From NCBI GenBank assembly GCA_934202525.1, contig CAKPYB010000060.1, positions 1 to 14,470 on the forward strand: a DNA stretch of 14,470 nucleotides, given 5' to 3'. Below the pieces are notes generated by a model. It did not search any database and was not told where the DNA came from. It saw only the letters and a list, made by a program, of their open reading frames with translations. Position numbers and translations under genes: made by a program. Source of the DNA: an uncultured Prevotella sp. (GTDB lineage: Bacteria > Bacteroidota > Bacteroidia > Bacteroidales > Bacteroidaceae). How positions within the stretch are numbered: position 1 is the first letter of the stretch; each line of letters begins with the position of its first letter. Shown piece after piece: positions 1 to 6,722 of the stretch.

Positions 1-878
1 ACGATGATAGAGATGTGTTCTCGTTTTTCCAACATCTTTTCCCATATCTGGTATAGAGATTCATCCTCGTTGAAGGAAAGAATAGGACGCATCAGCTCGG
101 ATAATCTGGTTTGGAACTCATCGTCTGAAACCAATTTGAGAACCATATCTTTCAATACGTATCCCACAATGATATCCTTGTTGTTGTCATAAACGGGAAT
201 GCGTGAGAAATTCCATTCTTTCTGTTCGTAAAACTCCTTGGTAGTCAGATTCATGTTGGCTGATTCTACTACGATGGATGGAGTCATCACCTCCTTGGCC
301 TTTACTCCTGCCAGGCGAATGCAGCTTTTGATGATCTTGCTTTCCGATTCGCGGAAGATGCCTTCTGTAGTACCTACGTCTACCATGGCCGATACCTCTT
401 CGCGACTCACGGAAGCCTGGTGGTTCTTCGGAGTAAATACCTTAGTGATAAGTTCCGAAAGCAGTACCAAAGGATAGGTGATAAAGATGAGCACACGAAT
501 GATCTTGGTAGATGTCATGGCAAGAGAGCGCCAATATGAAGCTCCGATGGTTTTCGGGATGATTTCTGAAAGTACCAGAATCAACAGAGTGAGAATGGCG
601 GAAATGATGCCGAAGTATTCTTCGCCAAAGAGTTTCATAGACTCGGCTCCTACACCGGCAGAACCGATGGTGTGGGCGATGGTGTTGAGTGAAAGAATGG
701 CACCCACCGGACGGTCTACATTATTCTTATACTGTTTCATCAGTGAGGCAGTCTTGCTGCCTTGATTCTCCTTCATCGAGATAAACGACATCGGAGTAGA
801 AAGTAATACCGCCTCCAGGACGGAGCATAAAAAGGATAGTGACAGAGCACCTAAAAAATATAAAATGATTAAACCCAT
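1..878 (-). CDS. CNNM/CBS-domain membrane protein (HlyC/CorC-like), 3' end outside window
   Basis: An open frame runs from ATG at 878 to the left window edge without a stop: 292 complete codons, so the C-terminus is missing. Residues 1 to about 135 are hydrophobic with several membrane segments and carry the CNNM (DUF21) signatures SLNTIAHTIGSAG and SEIIPKTIGA. They are followed by a soluble part with VSREEVSAMVDVG, ESESKII and KEVMTPS, typical of the link into the CBS pair. The first CBS domain includes FSRIPVYDNNKDIIVGYV. The second is cut at EKREHISII, where the family usually continues with a VDEYGG-like motif. Family members are inner-membrane proteins linked to Mg2+/Co2+ transport or efflux; the name haemolysin is historical. 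Whether a C-terminal CorC_HlyC domain follows cannot be seen. A -7 box lies about 150 nt upstream, and the leader contains a hairpin (950-972). Confident in the family, not in the ion. Confidence 0.9.
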   Translation of the reverse strand, partial: MGLIILYFLGALSLSFLCSVLEAVLLSTPMSFISMKENQGSKTASLMKQYKNNVDRPVGAILSLNTIAHTIGSAGVGAESMKLFGEEYFGIISAILTLLILVLSEIIPKTIGASYWRSLAMTSTKIIRVLIFITYPLVLLSELITKVFTPKNHQASVSREEVSAMVDVGTTEGIFRESESKIIKSCIRLAGVKAKEVMTPSIVVESANMNLTTKEFYEQKEWNFSRIPVYDNNKDIIVGYVLKDMVLKLVSDDEFQTRLSELMRPILSFNEDESLYQIWEKMLEKREHISII

Positions 879-949
879 GTAATTTTAAATTCGTTAATAA
901 TATGTTATCTCAAGCAAGATAGATATTATTTCCGAAGACTACAGTTGAG

Positions 950-972
950 GATGTAATGGGGAACATTACATC
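950..972 (-). promoter_or_regulatory. Hairpin in the 5' leader of the CNNM gene
   Basis: A perfect 9-bp inverted repeat, GATGTAATG / CATTACATC, with a 5-nt loop. It lies between the putative -7 box (1032-1039) and the start codon at 878, so it would form in the transcribed leader about 70 nt before the start. No U-tract follows, so it is not an obvious terminator. A regulatory role is inference. Confidence 0.4.
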
Positions 973-1031
973 TATGTTTATCCAATATAAGTGCATTTTT
1001 AAATACCATTACTATATGTTTCAATTTTCTG

Positions 1032-1039
1032 CAAAGATA
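1032..1039 (-). promoter_or_regulatory. Putative -7 promoter box for the CNNM gene
   Basis: TATCTTTG on the minus strand matches the Bacteroidetes -7 consensus TAnnTTTG and is followed by the usual CA-type context. No clear TTG -33 element lies 19-21 bp upstream. It predicts a leader of about 145 nt. Apart from this box and hairpins 950-972 and 1172-1206, the 879-1210 intergenic region is AT-rich and holds nothing I recognise. Confidence 0.45.
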
Positions 1040-1171
1040 TAGATAAAAATACGAATTTACTATGTTTTTGTTGAAAATTAAATTGTTTTAATATGATTTT
1101 GGTAAATTTGTGTAGAAGTATTTCTCTGAGTTGGAGGATGCAGAGATTAACAACGAGGCAAATGAAGAATT

Positions 1172-1206
1172 GCTAAGGATGATTCTGGAGGAGAACCATC
1201 CTTAGC
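1172..1206 (-). terminator. Probable terminator of the threonine aldolase gene
   Basis: A 10-bp perfect stem (GCTAAGGATG / CATCCTTAGC) continues after one A/C mismatch into TTCT/AGAA with a GGAGG loop. It starts 5 nt after the aldolase stop codon when read on the minus strand. The tract that follows (AATTCTTCATTTG) is only moderately U-rich. The same structure would form in a plus-strand transcript. Confidence 0.65.
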
Positions 1207-1210
1207 CTTC

Positions 1211-2248
1211 TTAGGCGTAAGCTTGAAGTATACGGTCTAGCTCGTCGAGTTCTTCCTCCTTTGTTGCCCAGCTTGTCACGAATCGGCAGATGATTTCATG
1301 TTCGCTATTTCTTTCCCATATCTCGAATGCTACTTTTTGGGAAAGGGCTTCGTAGAGGGTAGGTGAGAGGACTACAAATTGCTGATTGGTTGGAGAATCG
1401 TAGGCAATGGCGATACCATGCTTTTCGAAGATGCTGCGGATGCGGGTAGCCATAGCGATGGCATGGCGCGATATCTTGAAATAGAGCTCATCCGTAAATA
1501 GCGTGTCAAACTGGATGCCGAGCATTCTGCCCTTGGCAAGCAAGGCTCCATGACGCTTCACGTTGGTGAAGAAGTATTTCGGTGCCTTCATGCCCGAGAA
1601 TACCACAGCTTCTCCCATCATGGCACCCACCTTGGTTCCGCCGATATAGAATACATCACAATGTTTTGCAAGGAATGGCAAGTCATAGTCGCATGCCGCT
1701 GAAACCAGACCGTATCCCAGTCTTGCACCATCGATGAAGAGACGGAGGTCATATTTCTGGCAGGTTGCATACAGCGCAGCCAGTTCTTCTCTGGTGTAGA
1801 CCATTCCGAACTCAGTCGGCATCGAGATATAAACCATGCCTGGCTGTACCATGTGAGGATGCGATTCGTCGGCTAGGAAGGAATCCATATAGGCTGACAG
1901 GGTGCCGGTTGTCAGCTTGCTGTTTTTTCCTGGCAGGGTAATGACCTTATGCCCGAAAGCTTCTACTGCTCCTGATTCATGTACCTCGATATGACCGGTT
2001 TCCACACAGATTACTCCTTCGCATCCCATGAGCACGGAATCAATGACCGTGGTGTTGGTCTGCGTACCGCCTGTCAGGAAGAACACTTCAGCATTCTCAT
2101 TGTCCACAGCCTTGCGGATTTTCTCTTTTGCAGATTCTGAGTATGGATCAAAACCATAACCAGATGTTTTATCACCGTTTGTCTTGCCAAGAGCTTCTAG
2201 AATCTCTGGCAGCATACCATTGTTGTAATCACTTTCAAATGAAATCAT
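1211..2248 (-). CDS. Low-specificity threonine aldolase (PLP-dependent, beta-eliminating lyase family)
   Basis: 345 residues, the usual length for the family. It should cleave L-threonine/L-allo-threonine to glycine and acetaldehyde in the cytoplasm, linking threonine to glycine and one-carbon supply. Fold-type I PLP landmarks are visible: SDYNNGMLPEI at the N-terminus (6-16), the phosphate-binding FLTGGTQTN (57-65), GHIEVHESGA (85-94) with the histidines expected to stack on the PLP ring, the FIDGARLG aspartate (D173) that contacts the pyridine nitrogen, and the Schiff-base lysine K206 in YIGGTKVGAMMGE. The ATG at 2248 places the conserved first motif at the very N-terminus and lies about 30 nt downstream of the expected transcription start from the -7 box at 2285-2292. 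It appears monocistronic, with a hairpin terminator directly after the stop. Substrate stereospecificity cannot be read from sequence. Confidence 0.92.
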   Translation of the reverse strand: MISFESDYNNGMLPEILEALGKTNGDKTSGYGFDPYSESAKEKIRKAVDNENAEVFFLTGGTQTNTTVIDSVLMGCEGVICVETGHIEVHESGAVEAFGHKVITLPGKNSKLTTGTLSAYMDSFLADESHPHMVQPGMVYISMPTEFGMVYTREELAALYATCQKYDLRLFIDGARLGYGLVSAACDYDLPFLAKHCDVFYIGGTKVGAMMGEAVVFSGMKAPKYFFTNVKRHGALLAKGRMLGIQFDTLFTDELYFKISRHAIAMATRIRSIFEKHGIAIAYDSPTNQQFVVLSPTLYEALSQKVAFEIWERNSEHEIICRFVTSWATKEEELDELDRILQAYA

Positions 2249-2284
2249 ATTCTTAATATTACGTGTTTTAATTTAAACTAATTG

Positions 2285-2292
2285 CAAAGGTA
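2285..2292 (-). promoter_or_regulatory. Putative -7 promoter box for the threonine aldolase gene
   Basis: TACCTTTG on the minus strand, followed by CAAT, is an exact TAnnTTTG match 37 nt upstream of the aldolase ATG. No good TTG -33 element is seen at the expected distance, so the assignment rests on the -7 box and its position. Confidence 0.55.
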
Positions 2293-2537
2293 ATGATATT
2301 TGCTAAAATGTGAGTAAAATAACTATTAATTAATCAAAAATAGCCCTATTTCAGGTATAAGTGGTCATTATACAGATGTCATGTTCCGTCAGTTGACCAG
2401 GTTTATTTTTTTTACAAAATCATGATTTAAATCCTCTGAAAATCACGAATTTCCGCTCGGAAAATATTTCTTGAAGAATATTGGAAATATGGCGAAATTC
2501 ATAATTATCAGATAATCAGCGTGTTACAAATCTTGCT

Positions 2538-2553
2538 GATTTCTTCGGAAATC
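2538..2553. other. Short hairpin with TTCG loop
   Basis: GATTTC-TTCG-GAAATC is a perfect 6-bp stem with a stable UUCG-type tetraloop, 12 bp from the first unit of the palindrome array. It could stall or end transcription in either direction, but it lacks a U-tract on both strands. Function unknown. Confidence 0.35.
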
Positions 2554-2565
2554 CAGAATTCTGTA

Positions 2566-2665
2566 GTCGTACAACTATAACCCCTATAGTTGTACGACTA
2601 TAACTCCAGAGTTGTACAACTATAGCCTATATAGTCGTACAACTGTAGCCTTACGGTCGTACGAC
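2566..2665. repeat. Array of five GTYGTACRAC palindromes at 22-23 bp spacing
   Basis: Five 10-bp units, GTCGTACAAC (2566-2575), GTTGTACGAC (2589-2598), GTTGTACAAC (2611-2620), GTCGTACAAC (2634-2643) and GTCGTACGAC (2656-2665). Their centres are 23, 22, 23 and 22 bp apart. Units 3 and 5 are perfect palindromes; the others differ only by one pyrimidine/purine change. Most are flanked by TATA on one or both sides, giving near-perfect 18-bp palindromes of the form TATAGTYGTACRACTATA. Spacing of about two helical turns puts every unit on the same DNA face, as in multi-site operators. It may instead be a dispersed extragenic repeat of this lineage. Confidence 0.85.
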
Positions 2666-2894
2666 TATAGGTGATTCGTCTTGCAGAGAGCAAGTAATAC
2701 GCTATCAAACCAAAAGATTTTTATCATCATGACCTTCTAGATTGAAAATACGGAAATTGCGATAATTAAGAAACAATATTTGACACCCGCATATTTCCGA
2801 AGTCCAAATTCCAAACTGATATATACGTACCGCCTATTTATCATAATCACCCTTAGAAAAAATCAGTACTTTAATTTTTGCTATTATCTTGTTT

Positions 2895-3773
2895 CTAAAT
2901 TAATACCTGCCACTCTCCGTGTTTTCTTCCGCCAACACGTTTCAGCAAGCCTTTCTTCTGCAATTTTGCTATAATGAATTTTACTCCACCAAATGATATT
3001 CCATCTATGGAATCTGCAATTTCCTCTCTGGTTGCTTGCGGATGAGCCATTATGTATTTTAGAACTTCTGCCTGTATAGGCTCTAATGCCTTTAGGATAG
3101 TATTACTATCCTTTAAACTATCCTTTTGGGTGGTAACATCTGTCTTTAGGATAGTATTACTATCCTTTAAACTGTCCTTTTGGGTAGTATTTCTATCCTT
3201 TAAACTGCCATTTGGGATAGTTCTCGGTATCGTTACCTTAAACTCTTTTCCGTTTACGTCGTTTTCCAACCGAATATCAGGATATTCTGCAAGAATGCGC
3301 ACGATGCCCGAACCTATACCTTTATAATATAAGGCATTGGTGGCAAAGGTGGCCAGATACGGATTACGCTGGTAGGTCTTACCATTGCGTATATCCTCTT
3401 CTGTTAGTCCGCCAGCCAAAGCTCCAGGACTGATAACCTCCACTCTGTTGTCAAAGACGAAAAGACGGATAGGAGCAGGACGAAGCAAATCTTGATGCAC
3501 AAGTGCATTTTGAACAACTTCTTCCAGAACCTCTTCTGCTATCTCCAACTTGCCTAATGTATTGAACGATGCACCTTCTTCCTGCACATTGTGCAGATTG
3601 GCTTTGAGAAAAGCCATGCTTTTATCGTAGAGTTGTGGCATATTGCCCAATATTTCTTTGGAGTCACGATATTGTGTACCTGCAAGATCATTTCCGAAGA
3701 ATGATATGGCTTTTACCATGCAAGTTGGACAATTGTACTCTGGGTGTTTGCCAAAGAACAGGTATCCGGCAAG
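2895..3773 (-). pseudogene. N-terminally truncated AlbA/GHKL-type ATP-binding regulator
   Basis: The frame from ATG 3719 to TAG 2895 encodes 274 residues. It matches the C-terminal part of ATP-binding proteins that normally start with an AlbA_2 DNA-binding domain and run about 450-480 residues. Visible: MVKAISFFGNDLAGTQYRDS at the start; a GHKL-like N-box LEEVVQNALVHQD (65-77); FDNRVEVISPG (89-99); the GIGSGI glycine motif (134-139); a repetitive linker (about 170-210); and a C-terminal winged helix (about 211-274, QATREEIADSI). Homology does not begin at the ATG. The 18 upstream codons 3720-3773 read LAGYLFFGKHPEYNCPTC, which fits the residues preceding MVKA in intact relatives, and are preceded directly by TAA (3774-3776). 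The AlbA domain is therefore missing. It may be dead, or express a stand-alone ATPase/winged-helix fragment from the -7 box at 3824-3831. Confidence 0.75.
3091..3216 (-). repeat. In-frame tandem repeats in the linker of the ATP-binding gene
   Basis: A 54-nt direct repeat (starting at 3091 and 3145) is followed by a third partial copy 33 nt further on; both periods are multiples of three. They encode the copies DSLKDSNTILK (residues 182-192 and 200-210) and the diverged GSLKDRNTTQK (171-181). Each full copy also contains a perfect inverted repeat AGGATAGT-ATT-ACTATCCT (3094-3112 and 3148-3166). Copy number is likely to vary between strains because it can change without breaking the frame. Confidence 0.8.
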
Positions 3774-3823
3774 TTATGTGCCTATACGTTTATCTCTGCC
3801 AGTACATATCTTTCTAATGGATG

Positions 3824-3831
3824 CAAAGATA
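3824..3831 (-). promoter_or_regulatory. Putative -7 box upstream of the ATP-binding gene remnant
   Basis: TATCTTTG on the minus strand fits TAnnTTTG. It overlaps one arm of a 6-bp inverted repeat, GATACA (3828-3833) / TGTATC (3846-3851). It sits about 105 nt upstream of ATG 3719, so the shortened gene may still be transcribed. No -33 element is evident. Confidence 0.35.
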
Positions 3832-3878
3832 CAAAAAATATTTAATGTATCATTCGTTTTTTATGAAAAAAGTGGTTT

Positions 3879-4640
3879 TCAACGAACGAAATGAGGAAAA
3901 GCTACTTCTCCTAATTCTGGTGCATATTCAAAACCTTCGTAACTGAAGGCTGCCAATTCTTCAGGAGTAGCAACTTGGTTGTTCATGATGAATCTCACCA
4001 TGGCTCCACGGCACGACTTTGCCCAGACAGCCTGCATCTTCAATCTGCCGTCTTTCTGACGGACATAAAAGAGGGGCTGAATGACCTTTAGTTCCTTACA
4101 TACTCTCTTCCAGTCAAACAGATGTTCATATTCCTCTGTAGAGAGATGGATGAGTATGCCATCGTCTGCTTTCACACTATCGATGAGAACATCGGTCAGT
4201 TTGTCTTTCCAGAACTGATTGACTGGCTTATCGTTTGTGGCTTCAAGCGATACGCAATGCTCCATGCGATAAGGTACGATGCCATCCATCGGTCGAAGTA
4301 AGCCATAGAGGAAACAGGTAATCCAGAGATGTTTCTGGGCATACTCTAACGACTCCTCGCCCAAAGAGCTGGCACGCAGATGCTTGTATGCCTGACCATT
4401 GTAAGCCAGGATAGCAGGCATCTTCTCTGCAGCCATAAAATTATGATATCGCTTCCAGTTTTCAGTTGCAATCTTGCTACTGCAATCCAGCTGACTAGCC
4501 AATTCATCTACATCCATCCTTGCCATTTCTTCGGCCAAGATATTGGCAACTGATTGGAAGAGTGGTACGGAGATAGGCTTTCTGTCTGCCTTATCAAACA
4601 TGATTTTGGCATTTGCCAATAATATCTGCATAATAATCAA
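3879..4640 (-). CDS. yaaA: YaaA-family peroxide stress protein (DUF328/UPF0246)
   Basis: 253 residues, close to the roughly 258 of E. coli YaaA, and collinear with it throughout. Conserved stretches: the N-terminal MQILLANAK (4-12), ILAYNGQAYKHL (77-88), LYGLLRPMDGIVPYRME (111-127), NQFWKDKLTD (141-150), KSCRGAMVRFIM (208-219) and SYEGFEY (233-239). In E. coli the protein belongs to the OxyR regulon and limits damage from hydrogen peroxide by lowering intracellular unincorporated iron; it binds DNA and has a cantaloupe fold. The same role here is inferred from family. The ATG at 4640 gives three extra residues; the second ATG at 4631 (MQILLANAK) matches the family N-terminus better and is probably the real start. 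Transcription probably starts from the -7 box at 4674-4681. It is a single gene, facing away from the MFS operon. Confidence 0.92.
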   Translation of the reverse strand: MIIMQILLANAKIMFDKADRKPISVPLFQSVANILAEEMARMDVDELASQLDCSSKIATENWKRYHNFMAAEKMPAILAYNGQAYKHLRASSLGEESLEYAQKHLWITCFLYGLLRPMDGIVPYRMEHCVSLEATNDKPVNQFWKDKLTDVLIDSVKADDGILIHLSTEEYEHLFDWKRVCKELKVIQPLFYVRQKDGRLKMQAVWAKSCRGAMVRFIMNNQVATPEELAAFSYEGFEYAPELGEVAFPHFVR

Positions 4641-4673
4641 TCCTTTAGTTTTTGAACTTCAATATTGTGAATG

Positions 4674-4681
4674 CAAAGTTA
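4674..4681 (-). promoter_or_regulatory. Putative -7 promoter box for yaaA
   Basis: TAACTTTG followed by CA on the minus strand matches TAnnTTTG, about 34 nt upstream of the first possible start. Upstream TTG candidates (4699-4701, 4705-4707) are at non-ideal spacings of 17 and 23 bp. The promoter is divergent from the MFS promoter about 115 bp away. No OxyR/PerR-type site was identified. Confidence 0.5.
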
Positions 4682-4772
4682 AGAAAAAAAATGGTTAGCA
4701 ATGGCAAATAACCAAGAAAAATTCCATGAAATAATAATTTTTTATAAAAAGAACATTATGTTATACCTTTTC

Positions 4773-4803
4773 TTGCGTAATCTAGAAATTCTTGTTACCT
4801 TTG
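4773..4803 (+). promoter_or_regulatory. Promoter of the MFS-DUF4186 operon
   Basis: TACCTTTG (4796-4803) is an exact TAnnTTTG -7 box, and TTG (4773-4775) lies 20 bp upstream, the spacing expected for the Bacteroidetes primary sigma factor. This is the best-formed promoter in the window. The leader to the MFS start codon would be about 125 nt and contains the VOC gene scrap. Confidence 0.7.
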
Positions 4804-4835
4804 CACGAAAAGTACAATATAATACACTACTTGGC

Positions 4836-4919
4836 ATGAAAATTCAAGAAGTAATGAAATGATTTGTGTTCTTCAGCGACCCAGATGGTTTGCCGATAGA
4901 ACTGTATGAAAAAGAATAA
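4836..4919 (+). pseudogene. Remnant of a glyoxalase/VOC-family gene (C-terminal end only)
   Basis: Codons 4863-4916 read FVFFSDPDGLPIELYEKE and end at TAA 4917-4919. This is the characteristic last strand of glyoxalase/bleomycin-resistance (VOC) proteins, where the metal-binding glutamate sits in the PIELYE motif. In the same frame upstream, ATG 4836 opens MKIQEVMK and hits TGA 4860-4862. The scrap therefore looks like the start and the end of a VOC gene joined by an internal deletion of about 100 codons, with a stop at the joint. It lies just behind a strong promoter, suggesting the MFS gene inherited the promoter of a former VOC-MFS operon. Too short to function as an enzyme. Confidence 0.65.
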
Positions 4920-4933
4920 TTTAAATTAATACA

Positions 4934-6181
4934 ATGAACATCAAGTCAATAGGTAGTAAAATCAAGGGAAATCCTACGATGGTAGAGGGTACGGTATATT
5001 CCATGCTCATCATCTGTAGCATTTCCCATTTCTTGAATGATATGATTCAGTCGATTATCCCTTCCATCTATCCGATTGTGAAGGATAAGTTCGACTTCTC
5101 GTTTGCACAGATAGGTATCATCACGCTGGTCTTCCAGATGACGTCTTCTATCCTGCAACCTTTCACAGGACTTTATGCCGACAAGCATCCCCGTCCCTAT
5201 GCTCTTTCCCTCGGCATGTGCTTCACCTTGGTGGGCTTGCTCCTGCTGGCTTTTGCCGAGAATTATTTTCTGATTCTCCTGGCTGTGAGCGTCGTCGGTC
5301 TGGGCTCATCCGTGTTTCATCCCACAGCTTCAAGAGTGGCACAGATGGCATCGGGAGGCAAGAAGAGTCTGGCACAATCTATCTTTCAGGTGGGCGGCAA
5401 TGGCGGATCGGCAGTAGGTCCGCTGCTGGCTGCCATCATCATCCTGCCTTTCGGACAGCATGCCATCTCCTGGTTTGCCCTTGCAGCCCTCCTCGCTGCC
5501 ATCATCATGGTAAGATTGGGAGTCTGGTACAAGGCACGACTGGCTTACGTGGTGAACCATCCGCAGAAACAACCGCTTCTCAACACCCATATTTCCAAAA
5601 GGGTGAAGTATTGGGCACTGTTTATCCTCATCATGCTCGTGTTCTCCAAGTATTTCTATACGGCGTGCATCACGAGCTACTTCACCTTCTTCCTGATGGA
5701 TAAGTTCGGTGTCTCGGTACAGACTTCACAGCTGTGTCTCTTCGTGTTCCTTGCTGCCTTTGCCATAGGAACTGTGGCAGGAGGAATGCTGGGTGACAAG
5801 TTCGGCAGAAAGTATGTCATCTGGTTCTCCATCCTCGGAGCGGCACCTTTCGCCATCGCCATGCCTTTCGTCAACTTCACGTGGACCATCATCTTTACCT
5901 TCCTGTCAGGATTGATCATTGCCTCGGCTTTCTCTTCCATCGTGGTATATGCCACCGACCTGATGCCAGATAAAGTAGGACTGATAGCCGGCATTTTCTT
6001 CGGACTGATGTTTGGTTTGGGAGGTTTGGGCTCTGCTTTCTTCGGCTGGTTAGCAGACAAGACGAGCATCGAGTTTATCTTCCAGGTGAGTGCCTTCCTG
6101 CCATTGCTCGGCATCATAGCAGGATTCTTGCCGAATACACAGAAGAAAAGCGGTGAAGTAACTGGTGAAAACATGAAATAG
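4934..6181 (+). CDS. MFS transporter, Fsr (fosmidomycin-resistance)-like drug exporter
   Basis: 415 residues with about 12 hydrophobic segments and a longer cytoplasmic loop near 198-225, as in major facilitator proteins of the inner membrane. Fsr-like landmarks: SHFLNDM in TM1 (31-37), motif-A variant GLYADKHPRPY (79-89), FHPTASRVA (128-136), GGNGGSAVGPLL (154-165) and a second, canonical motif A, GGMLGDKFGRK (283-293), at the start of the second half. The family exports small drugs such as fosmidomycin by proton antiport; the natural substrate here is unknown. The ATG at 4934 is the first in frame and leaves a short hydrophilic N-terminus before TM1. It follows a clear promoter and a VOC gene remnant, and is followed after 2 nt by the DUF4186 gene, so the two are co-transcribed. 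The N-terminal 16-residue extension is slightly long. Confidence 0.9.
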   Translation: MNIKSIGSKIKGNPTMVEGTVYSMLIICSISHFLNDMIQSIIPSIYPIVKDKFDFSFAQIGIITLVFQMTSSILQPFTGLYADKHPRPYALSLGMCFTLVGLLLLAFAENYFLILLAVSVVGLGSSVFHPTASRVAQMASGGKKSLAQSIFQVGGNGGSAVGPLLAAIIILPFGQHAISWFALAALLAAIIMVRLGVWYKARLAYVVNHPQKQPLLNTHISKRVKYWALFILIMLVFSKYFYTACITSYFTFFLMDKFGVSVQTSQLCLFVFLAAFAIGTVAGGMLGDKFGRKYVIWFSILGAAPFAIAMPFVNFTWTIIFTFLSGLIIASAFSSIVVYATDLMPDKVGLIAGIFFGLMFGLGGLGSAFFGWLADKTSIEFIFQVSAFLPLLGIIAGFLPNTQKKSGEVTGENMK

Positions 6182-6183
6182 AA

Positions 6184-6663
6184 ATGAAAAAAGAATCAAA
6201 AGTAAACCAAGCAAAATATGTAGAACTCAATTTGTTTCCTGAGGAGATAGAGGAACATCAGAAAGACTCTATCTCCACAGATGACATGGAAAGCGATACA
6301 TCTCCAGACAAAGAGTATGACTTGACTGATTTGTTTGAAAGACTTTCCAAATCAGCTTTCCGCAGCCGTTTCCATCTCTCGAAGAAGGACAAGGAATATA
6401 TTGCAGAAAAGGGGTTGGCTACCATCCGTAAGCATGCGGAAGACTTCGTTGCCAAACGACTTGCTCCTGCCGTGATACCCAATGATGGTAAGCAGACGCC
6501 GATGAGAGGTCATCCTGTATTCATTGCCCAGCATGCCACAGGCTGCTGCTGCCGTGGCTGCTTCTTTAAATGGCATCATATACCTGCCGGAAGACAGTTG
6601 ACAGGAGAAGAACAGCAATATGCAGTAGCGGTGCTGATGGCTTGGATTGAAAAACAGGTTTAA
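6184..6663 (+). CDS. DUF4186 family protein with Cys-rich motif
   Basis: 159 residues. The C-terminal part (about 46-159) is the DUF4186 domain, of unknown function. Its signature lies at 110-134: HPVFIAQHATG, then CCCRGC (121-126), then KWHHIP, and it ends with a helix (YAVAVLMAWIEKQ). The cysteines and the adjacent histidines look like a metal or Fe-S ligand set, but that is inference. Residues 1-45 form an acidic, lysine-containing tail that appears disordered and is not part of the usual domain; relatives are often nearer 110-120 residues. No signal peptide or membrane segment, so cytoplasmic. It begins 2 nt after the MFS stop, which implies translational coupling. The ATG at 6184 is the start that fits this spacing. 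Confidence 0.85.
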   Translation: MKKESKVNQAKYVELNLFPEEIEEHQKDSISTDDMESDTSPDKEYDLTDLFERLSKSAFRSRFHLSKKDKEYIAEKGLATIRKHAEDFVAKRLAPAVIPNDGKQTPMRGHPVFIAQHATGCCCRGCFFKWHHIPAGRQLTGEEQQYAVAVLMAWIEKQV

Positions 6664-6722
6664 AGATTATGTAAATTTTACGCTGGAATGAATGATGATG
6701 TTTTTTCTTTAACAAAGAAGCC

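Larger units (their letters stand above)
2249..2894. other. 646-bp intergenic region with palindromes, no gene seen
   Basis: This AT-rich spacer lies between the ATP-binding gene remnant and the aldolase gene, both on the minus strand. It contains the aldolase -7 box (2285-2292), a 14-bp inverted repeat TTTCCG-CT-CGGAAA (2450-2463), a TTCG-loop hairpin (2538-2553) and the five-palindrome array (2566-2665). No convincing terminator follows the ATP-binding gene stop at 2895. The 64-codon plus frame at 2780-2974 has no family resemblance and overlaps the end of the neighbouring gene, so I do not call it. Confidence 0.7.

Noticed and set aside
4..765. Three plus-strand open frames
   Set aside because: The minus strand encodes a CNNM/CBS protein through the whole interval; the plus frames are its shadows.
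1103..1110. Plus-strand TAAATTTG resembling a -7 box
   Set aside because: No -33 element and no plus-strand gene downstream; such 8-mers occur by chance in AT-rich sequence.
1116..1205. Open plus frame of 29 acidic codons (ends ELLRMILEENHP) that reads like the end of a gene
   Set aside because: It has no start codon and no recognisable family, and its last third coincides with a 10-bp perfect hairpin just after the aldolase stop, which explains the sequence better as a terminator.
2361..2400. Inverted repeat GGTCA...TGACC followed by a T-run
   Set aside because: Only 5-bp arms with a long gap, and no plus-strand gene upstream to terminate; likely chance in AT-rich DNA.
2566..2665. CRISPR array
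   Set aside because: The repeat cores are only 10 bp, the gaps of 12-13 bp are themselves partly repeated (TATA, CC), and no cas genes are nearby.
4836..4862. Possible leader peptide MKIQEVMK controlling the MFS gene
   Set aside because: No attenuator structure or codon run is visible, and the frame continues after the TGA into a clear VOC C-terminus, so gene decay is the simpler reading.
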